Positions 12,231-23,786 of a DNA stretch of 64,000 bases are shown piece by piece. Made by a program: the position numbers and the translations under genes. Numbering within the stretch: the first letter of the stretch is position 1; each line of letters opens with the position of its first letter. This DNA is from Tomocerus qinae (Eukaryota; Arthropoda; Collembola; Entomobryomorpha; Tomoceridae), in contig CM034546.1 in assembly GCA_020055645.1 (NCBI GenBank), forward strand, positions 122,595,875 through 122,659,874. The letters are read 5' to 3'. The notes under the pieces are model-generated. The model had not been told where the DNA came from. It was given only the letters and a program-made list of their open reading frames with translations, and ran no database searches.

Positions 12231-13200
12231 TTATTCGTTGCTCTCACTACTGCCACTACTACTATTGCTGTCTTCCTCACTGGATTTAGATGGCTGCTTC
12301 GTTGTAGTTCTTCTGGTGGTCGTTGGTTTAGCAGTAGTTGTTGGCTTTTGGGTAGTTGGTTTTTTAGTAGTGGTAGGTTTCGCAGTCGTTGAAGGTTTCT
12401 GAGTTGTTGGTTTATTGGTAGTTGGTTTTACAGATGTAGTTGGTTTTTGTGTTGTCGGTTTTACAGATGTAGTTGGTTTTTGTGTTGTCGGTTTTTCGGT
12501 AGTTGGTTGAACAGTCGTGGAAGGTTTCTGGGAAGTTGGTCTTACTGTAGTGACAGGTTTTTCTGTCGTTGGACCATTTGTGGGTCGTGATGTGCTACTT
12601 GGTATAGTTGGTCTTACTGTAGTTGTTGTCGTATTTCCACCTTCGCAGAATAAACTACTTCCGCAGTCAACATTTTCGGGCCAATCGCAGACATTAATAA
12701 CTGGGTTGAAAACCAATCCCCTAGGGCATTGGTGAAGGTAGGCCACACCCCATGAGCATTGATAGAAACTTCCACAATCTTCTGGATTAGGGAATAAGTC
12801 TCCGTGATTGTGCCCGGAGCAATCTACAACACATTCTGATTTCGTGGATAAGCAGGTAGCTGATTGTGAAGAGTGACAACTTGCCGTGTTTACGTCGTAT
12901 TTCAAATCTACATCGCACCTTCTAATTTTCGTTGCTTTGTTTCGACATTCGTAGTAGTACTGACAATTGTAAGCGTTGCCATAAAATCCATTGTCTTTCT
13001 CTTTGCAGAAAGTGTTACTTGCCACGGGGGGCGATCCTGAAAACAAAAACAAGTTACATTGTTACATTATGAAATTAATATCTTGTGTGCAAAGGAACAC
13101 ATTTACTAATGTATAGTAACGTAATTAGAGTAAAATTACCCAAGATGAGAGAAAGTGGGGCAACAATTACTACAATGCAGAATGTGACAGTAGTCTTCAT
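12231..13200 (-). CDS. Secreted peritrophin-like chitin-binding protein with mucin tail
   Basis: Two exons, 13200-13140 and 13036-12231 (phase 1), give 288 aa. The start begins MKTTVTFCIVVIVAPLSLIL, a clear signal peptide. Two chitin-binding type 2 (CBM14/peritrophin-A) domains follow: residues about 31-82, and about 93-146 with the full six-cysteine spacing and the aromatic FYQC and FNPVINVCDWP motifs. The first domain is less canonical. Residues about 156-270 are a Thr/Pro/Lys-rich repeat of (T)TQKPTT type, expected to be heavily O-glycosylated, and the end is acidic and Ser-rich. Such proteins bind chitin in the gut peritrophic matrix or cuticle. No transmembrane segment or catalytic domain is present. 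The repeat region is itself a short coding minisatellite likely to vary in length. Confidence 0.93.
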
Positions 13201-14532
13201 TTTAATGTCCGTGAACGTGAAAACTTGTAATTGCAGAGAATGGAAGTTAACTAGAAACATAAATGGATTTCTGTTCCTTTTTATGTATTTCTGGTCATCA
13301 CCCTGCTATCAGTCGATCAATACATTTCATTACTAAATGAATCATCAGCACTCAGCAGAATTTTTGCATTATCAGCATTTTAGTTCGCACTTTCGCACTT
13401 ATGGAGGTTGAAAGGTTTGATTTAACACTTATTTGTACTTCAACTTTTGAACATGCCATCCCGAAAGCAAATTACGTATGTTAAATGCATTACCAAAGAC
13501 TTATCTATGGATATTCTCCTGTTATTTTTAATTTCCACCAAAATCGGCATATAATCATAAATGTGTGTAATTAACGTGCAAATATGCACATAGGATATAA
13601 ACACGTTTTATTTCAATGGATATTATAATACATGGTTAAAATCTAATACATTCGAATATATGTTCTTGTGTGAGGTGAGTATGAGACTGCATGAAGCGAG
13701 CGAGACCTAATGCATTATGTTTAATAACCACAGATTTTTATAGATGTTAATTTGTAATGATCTTTTATTACTCTGACGCTATCACAATCTCAATGAGCTG
13801 TCAAAATTGTCTTTGAAATCTGGGAATGACGATGGTACGATTGAAAAACACTTGTAAAAAGTAATTGCAATTATTGTCCATGCCACTTAAGTGAAATGCT
13901 TACGTGAGACCATGCATTGGTAAAAATAATCAAAGTGGAATCAGTGCACTATACTTTCCATGAAATGACAGATATAAAAAAAAGTTTGACAATGTACGAC
14001 GTATCTTGTTAAGTGATTCGGTACTTTGGATTATTTATTTAAGCCAATAATGTAGTAAAATAACTTCATTGTGCCTTATTATCGAATGCTCTGCTGGTTG
14101 TCAATAAGATAAATATGATAATAATATTTACCAATGGCCTTTCCAATATTCTGTTCATCTCATATTTTTTTCTTGACATTTCTATCGAATCGAGGATCCT
14201 TCCTTAATTTTGACGATATTATTTTTATAGACATAATTAGATGCTAAAAGAGATTACTCTCGGGCTAGAAAGGTGTGGCAATCGATTTCACATTCCCCCA
14301 AAAGGACCCCTTGGGTTAAAAATATTCAGCTGGGCCACCTAGCAATGTAGCTTGTGAATGCAAAAATTTAGCTAGTTTGCCGTGAAAGATTGGGCCCTCC
14401 TCTTTCAACAACGGTGAAGTGACTCATAATTATTGATATGGTGACAGTTTAAGAATAATCATTTATTTAGTTTGGAGTTGATTACCGGTATCAAGATGGA
14501 TCGAACGTAAGGTGATGTCAATAGCCAATAAA

Positions 14533-14674
14533 GCCTCTTTCTGCAGCCAGTTTGAGGTTTGGGTGAATTAAGTAAAGTTTTAGTTGGGAAAGAGCCCGTG
14601 GTCGTGGATACAGCCACCGATCCCCACTGGGTCTGCACCCAGTTTCCTATTCTAACTGGCTGCAGAAAGAGAGC
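14533..14674. repeat. Small terminal-inverted-repeat element
   Basis: CTCTTTCTGCAGCCAGTT near the left end and AACTGGCTGCAGAAAGAG near the right end are inverted copies, enclosing a GC-richer core with GTGGATACAGCCACCGATCC. A related copy with the same core and right end but no left end lies at about 20065-20155. It is non-coding and MITE-like. Confidence 0.72.
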
Positions 14675-14848
14675 AAAACATCCTATTGACTTTTCACCTA
14701 ACGCCGGTACGTTTACTAGTTTTACGGGTGGAGACATAGAGAGACGTATTCTACCTACTACCCCGAGAAGTAGGCAAGCAAACCATATAACCATGGTTAC
14801 TTTCGACTTGGGTACCTCTCTGTGGCAGTATGGGTAGAATTCGAATTG

Positions 14849-15165
14849 GCATACAGAAAATGTTTTTCTGCCCGGTAACCAAAATATTTTGGGCTTCCCT
14901 TTTCGGGCAGGAAAAAAGCTGCCTGTCCGGTAACCAGGTTAGGGCAGCCAAAAATCGTTGCCTGCCCGGTAACTACGCTAGGTCTTGCGTCCGCAAGTCC
15001 ACATTTGTCAATATAAAATCTGTTCAGGCGGGCAGCACTTCGGGCTGCCTGTTCGTTTTTGTAAAATTACGAGTGCTGCCTGCCCGATTTTACAAAATTA
15101 CTGCCCGAATATTTTTTTGCCTGCCCGGTAACGAGGTTACCGTAAAATTACATTTTCTGTATGCC
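14849..15165. mobile_element. Foldback/MITE with CTGCCCGGTAAC subrepeats
   Basis: Ends GGCATACAGAAAATG (14849-14863) and CATTTTCTGTATGCC (15151-15165) are perfect inverted repeats. Inside, the motif CTGCCCGGTAAC or close variants recurs four or more times in both orientations, along with the inverted forms GGGCAGG and CGGGCAGC. The 113-codon open reading frame across it is produced by this repeat structure and has no protein likeness. No clear target duplication was identified. Confidence 0.78.
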
Positions 15166-15554
15166 TATTAGCAAAATCGGGGAATATCTCTCAATGCCTT
15201 CACCTTGAATGACATTTTCATTTTTACATTACTGATAGTTTCAGCCGAGCTTGGTACTGGCTATTTGGGAGTATTTGGGAGTTGTACCTGAATACGCACT
15301 TTTATTGGTCGACTTTTTGACAGCTATAACAATAATCTCTATTCTATATGTTATAGATTCCCCACATGGGAGGATTTTTGCAACATTTTGCAATACTATA
15401 TATGAATATTATGCACACGTACAATACAATGCACACTAAGATTAAAACCTACAGCAAGCCGTAACAGAAGCTCGCCTGAGTAAAGGGGACCGTGTGCACA
15501 TTTTGGTTGTAATCTAACAATAATAGAAATAAATTTATTTTGATCAAAATATAT

Positions 15555-15914
15555 CAAATCAAAATGGATTGATGTTGATTATCAAAATCAACAGCAAATC
15601 AAAATTGATTAATATTGAGTATTAAAAACAACACATAATCAAAATTGATTGATATCGATTATCATAATCCTCAGAAAATCAAAATAGATAATTGTTGACT
15701 ATGAAAATCAACAGAATATTAAAATGGATTAATGTTAATTATGAAAATCAACAGAAAATCGAAATTGATTAATGTTGATTATGAAAATCGGCAGAAAATC
15801 GAAATTGATTAATGTTGACTATGAAAATCAACAGATATTCAATCTTGATAGGTTAAGAGTATTAAAATCTACAGAAAATTAAAATCGGTTAATAATGATT
15901 ATCAAGATTTAAAG
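15555..15914. repeat. 40-bp tandem repeat array, 9 copies
   Basis: A unit close to AAAATCAAAATTGATTAATG plus TTGATTATGAAAATCAACAG repeats at exactly 40-bp spacing from 15555 (anchors at 15555, 15595, 15635, 15675, 15715, 15755, 15795, 15835 and 15875). Each unit has AATC...GATT dyads, so it is AT-rich and locally palindromic. Divergence is highest in the last two units. It is a minisatellite without coding capacity. Confidence 0.9.
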
Positions 15915-16079
15915 GAAATTTTTTTCCATCTTCGAATAGTTATTTTCCGGTTTAATTTGTTTTATTATAAAATCTTAAATTTGGTAGAAGCGGATTAAAA
16001 TATATTATACTATCCGTTAACAATTTATAGGAAACGCCATTCAACTTTTTAATGTCCATATAATGCCAAATTTTCATTT

Positions 16080-16315
16080 TGACTATCAAAATGAAGACAA
16101 AGTGAGCGCGCGGTATCTCAGCAACCAATGGACCGATTTACCCCCAATTCAATAGGGATCGTCAGTGGTCCATAGGCATTGTTTTTGCCAAGTTTGGTTA
16201 ATATCCGTCATTGCTTTCGAAAGTTATCGTGGGGACGGACGGACGTACGGACGGACGTACGGACGTACGGACAGACTGTGCGGTTCTATAAGCTGCCTTA
16301 TTCAGGCGAGCTAAA
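16080..16315. repeat. Dispersed repeat ending in a GGACGGACGTAC run
   Basis: A moderately GC-richer block runs from about 16100 through CTTTCGAAAGTTATCGTGGG into a GGACGGAC/GTACGGAC tetramer-type tandem (about 16235-16275), then GGTTCTATAAGCTGCC. Similar features occur near 28310-28370 (GAGTTATCGGG, GGACAGACAGAC) and near 2912-2942 (TTCTATAAGC, CAGGCGA), so it is a dispersed family. Its class was not determined. Confidence 0.6.
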
Positions 16316-18596
16316 ACTTGCGTAACTTGCGTGCAACAACGGAGTCTCATCATGAATCATTTACCCATAAACATTCGTTTTGCAATACACCAGTAAAGAC
16401 CAGAGCAAAAATTAATTTGTAGCCTTTTGAATCGGAGACAGTTTATTTTTAGATAGGTAGATAATTCACATTTCAACTTCGGGGTTTTAAATTACTAAAT
16501 TACTAAATGATTCATAATAAATAGTTGCATGCACGTATCACGAGGGTAGCAGTAGTATCTAGTATGAGTACGATTCTGTTGTAGGCAAAGCTTTTAATCT
16601 TTGTGCGCATTCTGTTTGTAATATTCAATTCATGTATTGTGTTGTTTTGCAGTAATTGCAAAATGTTGTTAAAATCCCACCCCCCCCTATCTGGAAAATC
16701 TGTAAAACATCCGTTATAGCCAACTCGTGGCAACTTCCCATATAGAAAATCTCAAAAAATAATAAATATTTTTGAGACGTCATCTGCAGTACATTTTAAA
16801 TGGGAAATTCTCATTTCGAAAAATTGATTTCCAATAAATCCCACTTGTACTGCAAGGTACATTTTCCACTAGCAACAAAAAATATTTTTTGCCTCTCTTA
16901 TGGGACCTCACTCTACTGGACCCACCTGATGCGGGGAAGGGGAGGGAGGCGGGACTGGTAACAGTTTATTTTCCTTGGTCAGCACCAAGCTCGGCTGAGA
17001 CTATCTATCAACATGCAAAAATACGTCTATCTATATGGAAACATAAATAGTTACTGCATAATGATGGCATGTACCCCTATACTGTCCTTAGTATAAAGCT
17101 ATATAAGGATATAGAGATACGTAGCTATACCTAGTCAGTTTTGCAAAAAAAATAATATCAGTTGATCTAAAGAGAGCCCGCACGTAATTTTTGGCTGATG
17201 TATAGTGCACATTAGGGGCTTTCGGCCAAAAAAAGAACCACGCCAAAAATTTTATGCGAACACAGTTTTATACGATTTTGAAGTTAATAAAATGATATTT
17301 CAATGTTATTCTTATGGGAAAAGGTGTATACTTTCAACGCAATTTTTTCGGTAATTAAGCTGAGCCCGCATGTAATACTCCTGTTATGGGTACATAAGAC
17401 TATGGACTTTTAGTGGTAAAAGTTTCATTGTCTACATTTCATGCGAACTATGTATAACGGGTAGCCTACCACAAATAGGATTTCCCAAGGCATCCTTTGC
17501 GGTGGATCTTTTTAGTATTGTACTTTATTCAGGATAAATCGGCTTTTAGTAACTATAGTAAGTTACACGGAAAAGTAAATACAAAAGCAATATATCCGGA
17601 ATTACGGGTAATTTTCGGCCTTTTAAAAAATTGTGACTGCAAACGAATATAGTGCTGAAATTTTTTGTGCTTGATGCTTACATATTTAAGCCTCATATAT
17701 GTAGAAATCAGCGAGTTCCTATCTCTGAAACTTGATTTATTAATTTTTTAAGAAGACAACTTTACTGTGTATTAAGATAGGCAAATAAAAATTCCGAAAC
17801 AATTAATTAAAAAAAACACATACTGCAAGCTCCGAATCACATGAAATTTGGATCAGTCAGAGATTGCATACTGATGAAGAACATACGTAAGTTTTACGAA
17901 GTTCCTATCTCTAGTTTCGGAAATATTGCAGTCGAAACTAATTTTTAGTTAAGCTTTTATACATTTTATATGCACATACAGGCACAAAGGCGAATTGAGT
18001 GTGCCAATCAGATAATGACGTCATGAACCGTCGTTCTGATTTTCAGTTACCATAGTCATTTACCAAATAAAACTCAAATGTATCTATTCTAATCTCTTGA
18101 CTCACAGCAACAAAAGGTGAACATACAGGGGCTGTATACGACAAGTTCTCTCCATATTAAGGGGGCTGTTCCTGAATTATAAGTGTTCCTGAAAGTTTGA
18201 AATATTTCGAAATTCAAACAAAATATGCTTTTAATGTTAGCCAAAACCCACCCAGCCACGTTGGTTTGGTAGCGTACTCAGTCGTCTAATTAATCAATGC
18301 GTGTTTCCGAGTAGCTTGGATAACTTGTCTTTGTTGGGCTAGTGGACTTCCGATAACAGTCCTACAACAGTGACTCGTAAATAACAGCCTTTGGCTTCTC
18401 GGGTATTAACTAACAAACAATACCAGTGTTGAGGGAGTTGGCAATAGGCCCGTAATGAGGTCTGCGCCCAGTACTATCACTGTGTATTGAGGCAGTACAC
18501 CCCATATAACATTCATACATAGCTGAAACCCATAGCCCTACCAACCGACAAGCTACCTGTATCAAGCACGTATACAGAACTGAGTTTTGGAGGGGG

Positions 18597-19270
18597 CAGG
18601 GCATGAAAAAGGCAAAAAGCTACCTTTTCGCCTTTTTGCTTGCCTTTTTGCTAGCAAAATCAGCAAAAAGCTACCTTTTTGCCTTTTTGCTATTAAATGG
18701 GGTAATTAGCAATAGACATGTTGACAACCAAGGATGTGAACAAGAAAAACGATTTTAAAAACAGCAATTCTTAATTATCTTAATCTTCAATCGGTCATTC
18801 ATTAGACAATAAAACAATCGAAAACAACAAACTAACATTGTAAGCAATTTTAAAAAAACATGAGGAAAAAACAAGAACCTGCACTGTGAAGCACAGAAGA
18901 AGCACAGAAGAAGCTGTGCTAAGTGCTAACCAGTACCAGTCAAATACTGGATATTTTGGTTGATATATCTCATATAATATTGTACACAATACGCAGATGT
19001 TCAACCTGGCTCATTTGTTATTATACGGTTTGTCAGTTGTCACGAATACATTATAGTTCATTTTGAATTGTGCAGTATTAGTAATAAATAGTTTAATAAT
19101 CAAAAAATCTAACTAGCATCTGCAATTTATCTGAATATTTGAATATGTAGGACGGGACAGTCTACAAAAGTTAGCTTTAATGAAGTATCACAGGTGGCGG
19201 TGACTACTCCAAAAAGACAAAAAGCACAAAAAGGCAAAAAGGCAAAAAGGCAACCTTTTTCATGCCTTGA
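18597..19270. mobile_element. hAT-like non-autonomous element with GGCAAAAA-rich ends
   Basis: The left end CAGGGCATGAAAAAGGC and the right end CCTTTTTCATGCCTTG are inverted with one mismatch, followed inward by reiterated CAAAAAGG motifs. AGGGGG flanks both sides, a possible partial target duplication. The left flank (CAAGCACGTATACAG at about 18572) resembles the end of the MITE at 10653, so this element may have landed inside an older MITE. No transposase is encoded. Confidence 0.6.
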
Positions 19271-19767
19271 GGGGGATAAGATTTCCAATAGGTATTTTAA
19301 TTATAAAAAACTTTTTGGAATTTTTTGATGGAAATAAGTCAAAAAAGGCCTAAAAAAGGCAAATAATCGCTCGGAGCGCGAAATTTTTTACTAGTTTGAG
19401 AAAAAAATTCCCCTTTTCTTGGAACTCAAAATAACATGTTTACATTTGGTTTACATCTATGTTCTTAAATGATTTGGCGTCAGCAATGATGGAACACTTG
19501 TCCAAATTTTGTCAAGATTTCAACAGTTTAAAATATAAAATGTATATTTATAAACTGGGAGGAATATCGATTATTTTCTCCGATGCAGCCTAGCCAATCC
19601 GTTTGCCATTCCGACCATGTACTACACTAGAAAATCGGGCCAGGACTTTTGCCAATTTTGAAGCAAATGTCAAGAAGGTTTCATGAAAAAGTTTAAAATG
19701 TTAACTGTCTTATACTTGACCGGATTTTTAGGCAATATATGAATATCCGAAAAATTGAAGGGACCTA

Positions 19768-19847
19768 CCGCAGACCCGAAAGCCGTAGACCCGAAAACCG
19801 AATACCGTAGACCCAAAAACCGAATCACCCAGACCCGAAAACCGATT
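19768..19847. repeat. About 22-bp degenerate tandem repeat
   Basis: The motif AGACCCGAAAACCGAATACC is repeated about four times with substitutions, immediately left of a half copy of the 2.4-kb-type foldback. It may have formed at the broken left arm of that element. Confidence 0.75.
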
Positions 19848-19848
19848 T

Positions 19849-20064
19849 TCGCGCGGTTTTTTTAATGGCACGAAAATGTCGGTGCCGATTTCTCGGTCAC
19901 AAGGCCACATTTTGAAAATGTAAGAGCCTTGGTTGGGTCCGAGGTCTAGATCCGTACTTTAAATTTCCATTTAACACACTTTTCACCACCATTCAACCGT
20001 ACTCGAGATTTTTGTACAACAGGCATTTCAATGTATTAGCCTCCAACTTATCTTAACCTTTTAA
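19849..20064. repeat. Right-half copy of the foldback family seen at 2368-2750
   Basis: From TCGCGCGG through the TAAGAGCCTTGG and GAGGTCTAGATCCGTACTTT segments to CCAACTTATCTTAACCTTTTAA, this stretch matches the right arm of the element at 2368-2750 with scattered differences. The left arm is missing, so it could not fold on itself. Confidence 0.75.
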
Positions 20065-20155
20065 CTTTTAGCTGGGAGAAGCCCGTCGTCATGGATACAT
20101 CCACCGATCCCCTCGGTTTTATCCTATTCAAACTGGCTGCAGAAGGAAAGCAAAA
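20065..20155. repeat. Partial copy of the 14533-14674 element
   Basis: It shares AGCCCG, the GGATACATCCACCGATCCCC core and the right end AAACTGGCTGCAGAAGGAAA with the element at 14533-14674, but lacks the left inverted repeat. It abuts the foldback fragment on its left. Confidence 0.65.
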
Positions 20156-21471
20156 CAAAACTCATTCTTTTGGCATCACCAAAAGTGGTAGGCTACATTC
20201 ATGAACATTCTGCAGATTGCTGTTGGTATTGGCTCCCATTATTAAATAGATACACATCCCATTCAAAATTAGGAACTCGGGTGTAAATATTTTGTTATTT
20301 TGAGTATTGCACTACTGTCGAGTGTTTGCATTTTGCATATCTCCGTATACAGTTAGCTTGTCGGTTGGTAGGGCTATGGGTTTCGACTAACATTAAATGC
20401 ATATTTTTGTTTGAATTTCGAAATATTTCAAACTTTCGAATTAATTCAGGAACAGCCCCCTTAACAGGGCGAGGGTGGGTAGTATACAGCCCTGTGTTGG
20501 CTTCAGAATACAATACTTCTGTTTATCATCAAAAAGTGGTTACTATAGGTGAAATACTTTTTTACTATGCCGTCACTTAAACATTTCTATGGGCCCGAGC
20601 CGGGCAATGCGTTTTAAATATAAACAATAGTCTGTTAGGCCGGGAAGTTCAGCCAAACCGGATATTCTCTTTTGCGCGAAAATCATATCGATTGCCAAAG
20701 GTATTTAGCCCGAGTGTACATAACGAGTGCATACCCAGTCTAACATCTTTGTTAGCATTGCATTATTATTTTAAGTCCACATTATGTAAGTTAATTCATT
20801 CTATTTGTTGATAATTAAAGTGGGGCACAGTAAGAGTCGAATTGTTGTTTTTCCATAATAAGTTTAACACTATAGTTAAGAATGTGCATGTACATGATGG
20901 GATATTCTATTCTTAATTTATACTATACAAATGTACATTACAAAATTTTGAACATTAAAATGCATAACAAGGCCAATCCTATACAACTAGCTACGAGATT
21001 ACTCCACGGAAATCCACGATTAGAAGTTGTCACGACATGAAATATTCTCAAAAGTGATGAAATCTGAGATAAAATACAAAGGCAGAGTACAGTTTGACAG
21101 TTTGACCGAAAACGGTTTGATGAAGTAGGACATTCATAAAAGAATCTTTCAGCATGTTGTGATAATTTAACTCTATTGCAAAGTCAAAAGAGAATAAGAA
21201 CAAGAACTGAAAACTTGCAAATAATAATATTATGATGCAACTCTTTCCAACAACAATTTATATCTGCTTTTGAATAATTACGACATAATTGACGACAAAT
21301 GCGGCACGCTCTTCTTTGATATTACATATTAGGTAAGAATTATAAAATGAATCCTCTTGCGTTATATATCACAACTTTCTGACAAGAAAATACTCCAGGC
21401 TCATGTATCATCATACATTCTAAGTGTGTAAAATGTCTTATCCAGACTGTCGTATTGTTAGTGTTGAATGA

Positions 21472-21682
21472 CAGGGAACTAAAAAGTCACTCCTTTTTTT
21501 TACAAAAAAGCAAAAAGTACTGGTTTTTAAAAAAGCACTCCTTTTTACCTTTTTTACCTAATGTAAAAAACCTTATGTACCTTTTATGAAGTGGGGGCAC
21601 GCTGATACATAAAAAAATGCAAAAAAGGTTTACTCCTACCTTTTTTATAAAAAAGGCAAAAAATGTCATTTTTTGTTCCCTG
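21472..21682. mobile_element. hAT-like MITE with CAGGGAAC ends
   Basis: The left end CAGGGAACTAAAAAGT and the right end TTTTTTGTTCCCTG are inverted; CAGGG termini are typical of hAT elements. Flanking octamers GTTGAATG and GTCGAATA agree at six of eight positions, possibly a decayed target duplication. The interior is T-run/A-run rich and non-coding. Confidence 0.6.
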
Positions 21683-23077
21683 GTCGAATAGTCGATTAGG
21701 TCACACCATTGTTTTAAATAAAGTCTATACTACTTATATCATGCGACTTACTCATTGTTCTCGTAAGATCTCAAATGATAAGTCCACATACGGGCACTTG
21801 CTACTGTGCGTGCTGACACATGTAGCTTTAATGACAAAAATGATCCCAAGTGTTCATTGGGGATTACATGGTGTTTCTTTAACATGTTAAAACTAAATTG
21901 TAGCCAACATCATACATATTGATCGTTGCACATCTACGAACATAAATCTCTTATCTTCCTACATTCTTCAAAAGTCTTTTGCGCAAGAAATCTATAAAGC
22001 AGGTATAAGTTAGAAAGGTAGTGCCTGTTATATAAGTCTTTAAAAAGTTGCCAACAAAACTGCATGATCTACTTATTAAATTTTTTCCTTATAAAAGTAT
22101 GTTAGCTTACTGCCACCAAATTCTACTTACGATTACTACCCAAACCAATTTTTTGTCAAAAAAATACTTTTAAGATGATGATAATGGTAAGGTGAACCAT
22201 ATAGGGCAGATTTATTAAAACCTGCTAAATCAATAAACGGGATCTTTTATGCAAACATAATTTTGCATCAATATTACATGCTTACAGTTCTGGGGCACTT
22301 AGCATAGATGTTATGATATAATATATGTCTATGCATGTATATTAATTCAGTAGCCAACAACTATTCACATTCAAAACATTGGCTAAGCTTTGCAATTAAG
22401 TAGTATTACTGTAATTACCATGTTACATATATACAGATTTTAAATACAATACCTTGTTTTGTAATATTATATTTATATTGGACGCCTCTCTGAATACCGG
22501 AAAGGAAATTGAGAATACAAACGAAGGAAGCCCTAAAGATGCAATTGTAAAATTTGTTTAGAGAGGATCAACTTTTTATTAGTTCTAGAGACACACTAGG
22601 GATGGTTCCGTGTACGGGCTAATAAAACAGGTTTGGCATAAAAGAGTAAGTAACTTTTCTACTTACTCTACCTAGATTTGAGCATTAACAAGAGACTTAA
22701 CATACATACATCAGCAATTTGCAACCTTATTGAAACTGGTAAATCAGTGTAAACAACTCAAAATTCGTCATTCCTGTGAGTAGCGACCGGTTATGTTGCA
22801 TTGGCATTGACATACTGCACTTGGCACTTTACTGTGTTACTAAATATCAATTACCTGCCTGCCACTCCATTCCTAATATTCGCTTCTTGCTATTACGCTT
22901 CATTGCTAAACAAAATACCTACGGTATCCTAATCGCTAATCAGAAACAAATAATACATCCTTAATCGCACAAATCATTACTACTGTTCATTGTTATGCAT
23001 ATTGGTTTTCTTTGTGTGTACCCGATGCATGTAATAAAATAACATTATTTATCCTTATTCAATGGCTATAGATGCAT

Positions 23078-23500
23078 TTGCCGTATTCGCTCTGTTAAAT
23101 TATAAAATTATTAGCAATAAAATAGATCCGTTCAGTAAATTATATTCGTTTCTAAAAAAAACTCTAGTAGTAAATTAATTAGATCGAACAGGGAAAAGCT
23201 TCATTTCTGTTAACCTTGTAATGGATTCAATACACACATTCATAATAACATATTTTATTTGAATTGATATTTATTTTCTAAAGATTTGCTGTACTCGCTC
23301 AAACTGTCAAATTCTAAAAAAAAGGAATAAACTATATTTGTTGCCCTTCAGTAAATTAAATGCGTTCTCAAAAAAACTCTTGTAATATATTTAATCAGAT
23401 TTCGTCTATTGCCATATCGTGAACCCGTGAACCTTGTAATGGATTCAATACACACATCCATAAGTTAATATATTTGTTTGAATTGACATTTATTTTCTCA
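23078..23500. repeat. Two-copy tandem duplication, period about 215 bp
   Basis: The block 23078-23285 and the block to about 23500 share ordered landmarks: GCCGTATTCGCTC/GCTGTACTCGCTC, CAGTAAATTA, AAAAAAACTC, and ACCTTGTAATGGATTCAATA followed by a TTGAATTGA-ATTTATTTTCT tail. They differ at many positions, so the duplication is old. Confidence 0.65.
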
Positions 23501-23786
23501 TGTTTAAACATTTTCAGCCTACACAAATTGTAGAAATATGGTTGAATACCAAGAAAATGTGTCTGCAACAGTTTTGCGTAACTACGAAAATGTGGTGGGC
23601 AATAAAAAAACATGATTATGGGATGAAAAGCTTGCTCCTTGAATTCCCTCCACGTGACTTAATTGTACTAAATCAACAGATCTTGGTGTGATAGTGACTG
23701 CTGACAGCGATAACTGAAGATGAGCAGACGAAGCAGAGTGGGGTCAGAACAATTCAAGATTCTCAGCAGATAAGACGTTTTCTGCA

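Larger units (their letters stand above)
13201..23786. other. Long gene-free, repeat-rich interval
   Basis: No credible exon was found in about 10.6 kb between the peritrophin and Reeler genes. Open reading frames here fall in palindromic or tandem repeats or lack any recognisable protein character. Individually listed elements are at 14533-14674, 14849-15165, 15555-15914, 16080-16315, 18597-19270, 19768-19847, 19849-20064, 20065-20155, 21472-21682 and 23078-23500. Two inverted copies of another dispersed repeat lie near 18120-18565 and 20340-20510. Regulatory DNA for the flanking genes could be present but cannot be recognised by eye. Confidence 0.55.

Noticed and set aside
14559-15171. Overlapping open frames of 92, 111 and 113 codons
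   Set aside because: They lie in two TIR elements with repeated motifs; amino-acid repeats reflect the DNA repeats and no domain is visible.
16512-16733. 73-codon minus-strand open frame
   Set aside because: Contains a G-run and low-complexity sequence, no recognisable motif, and no exon neighbours.
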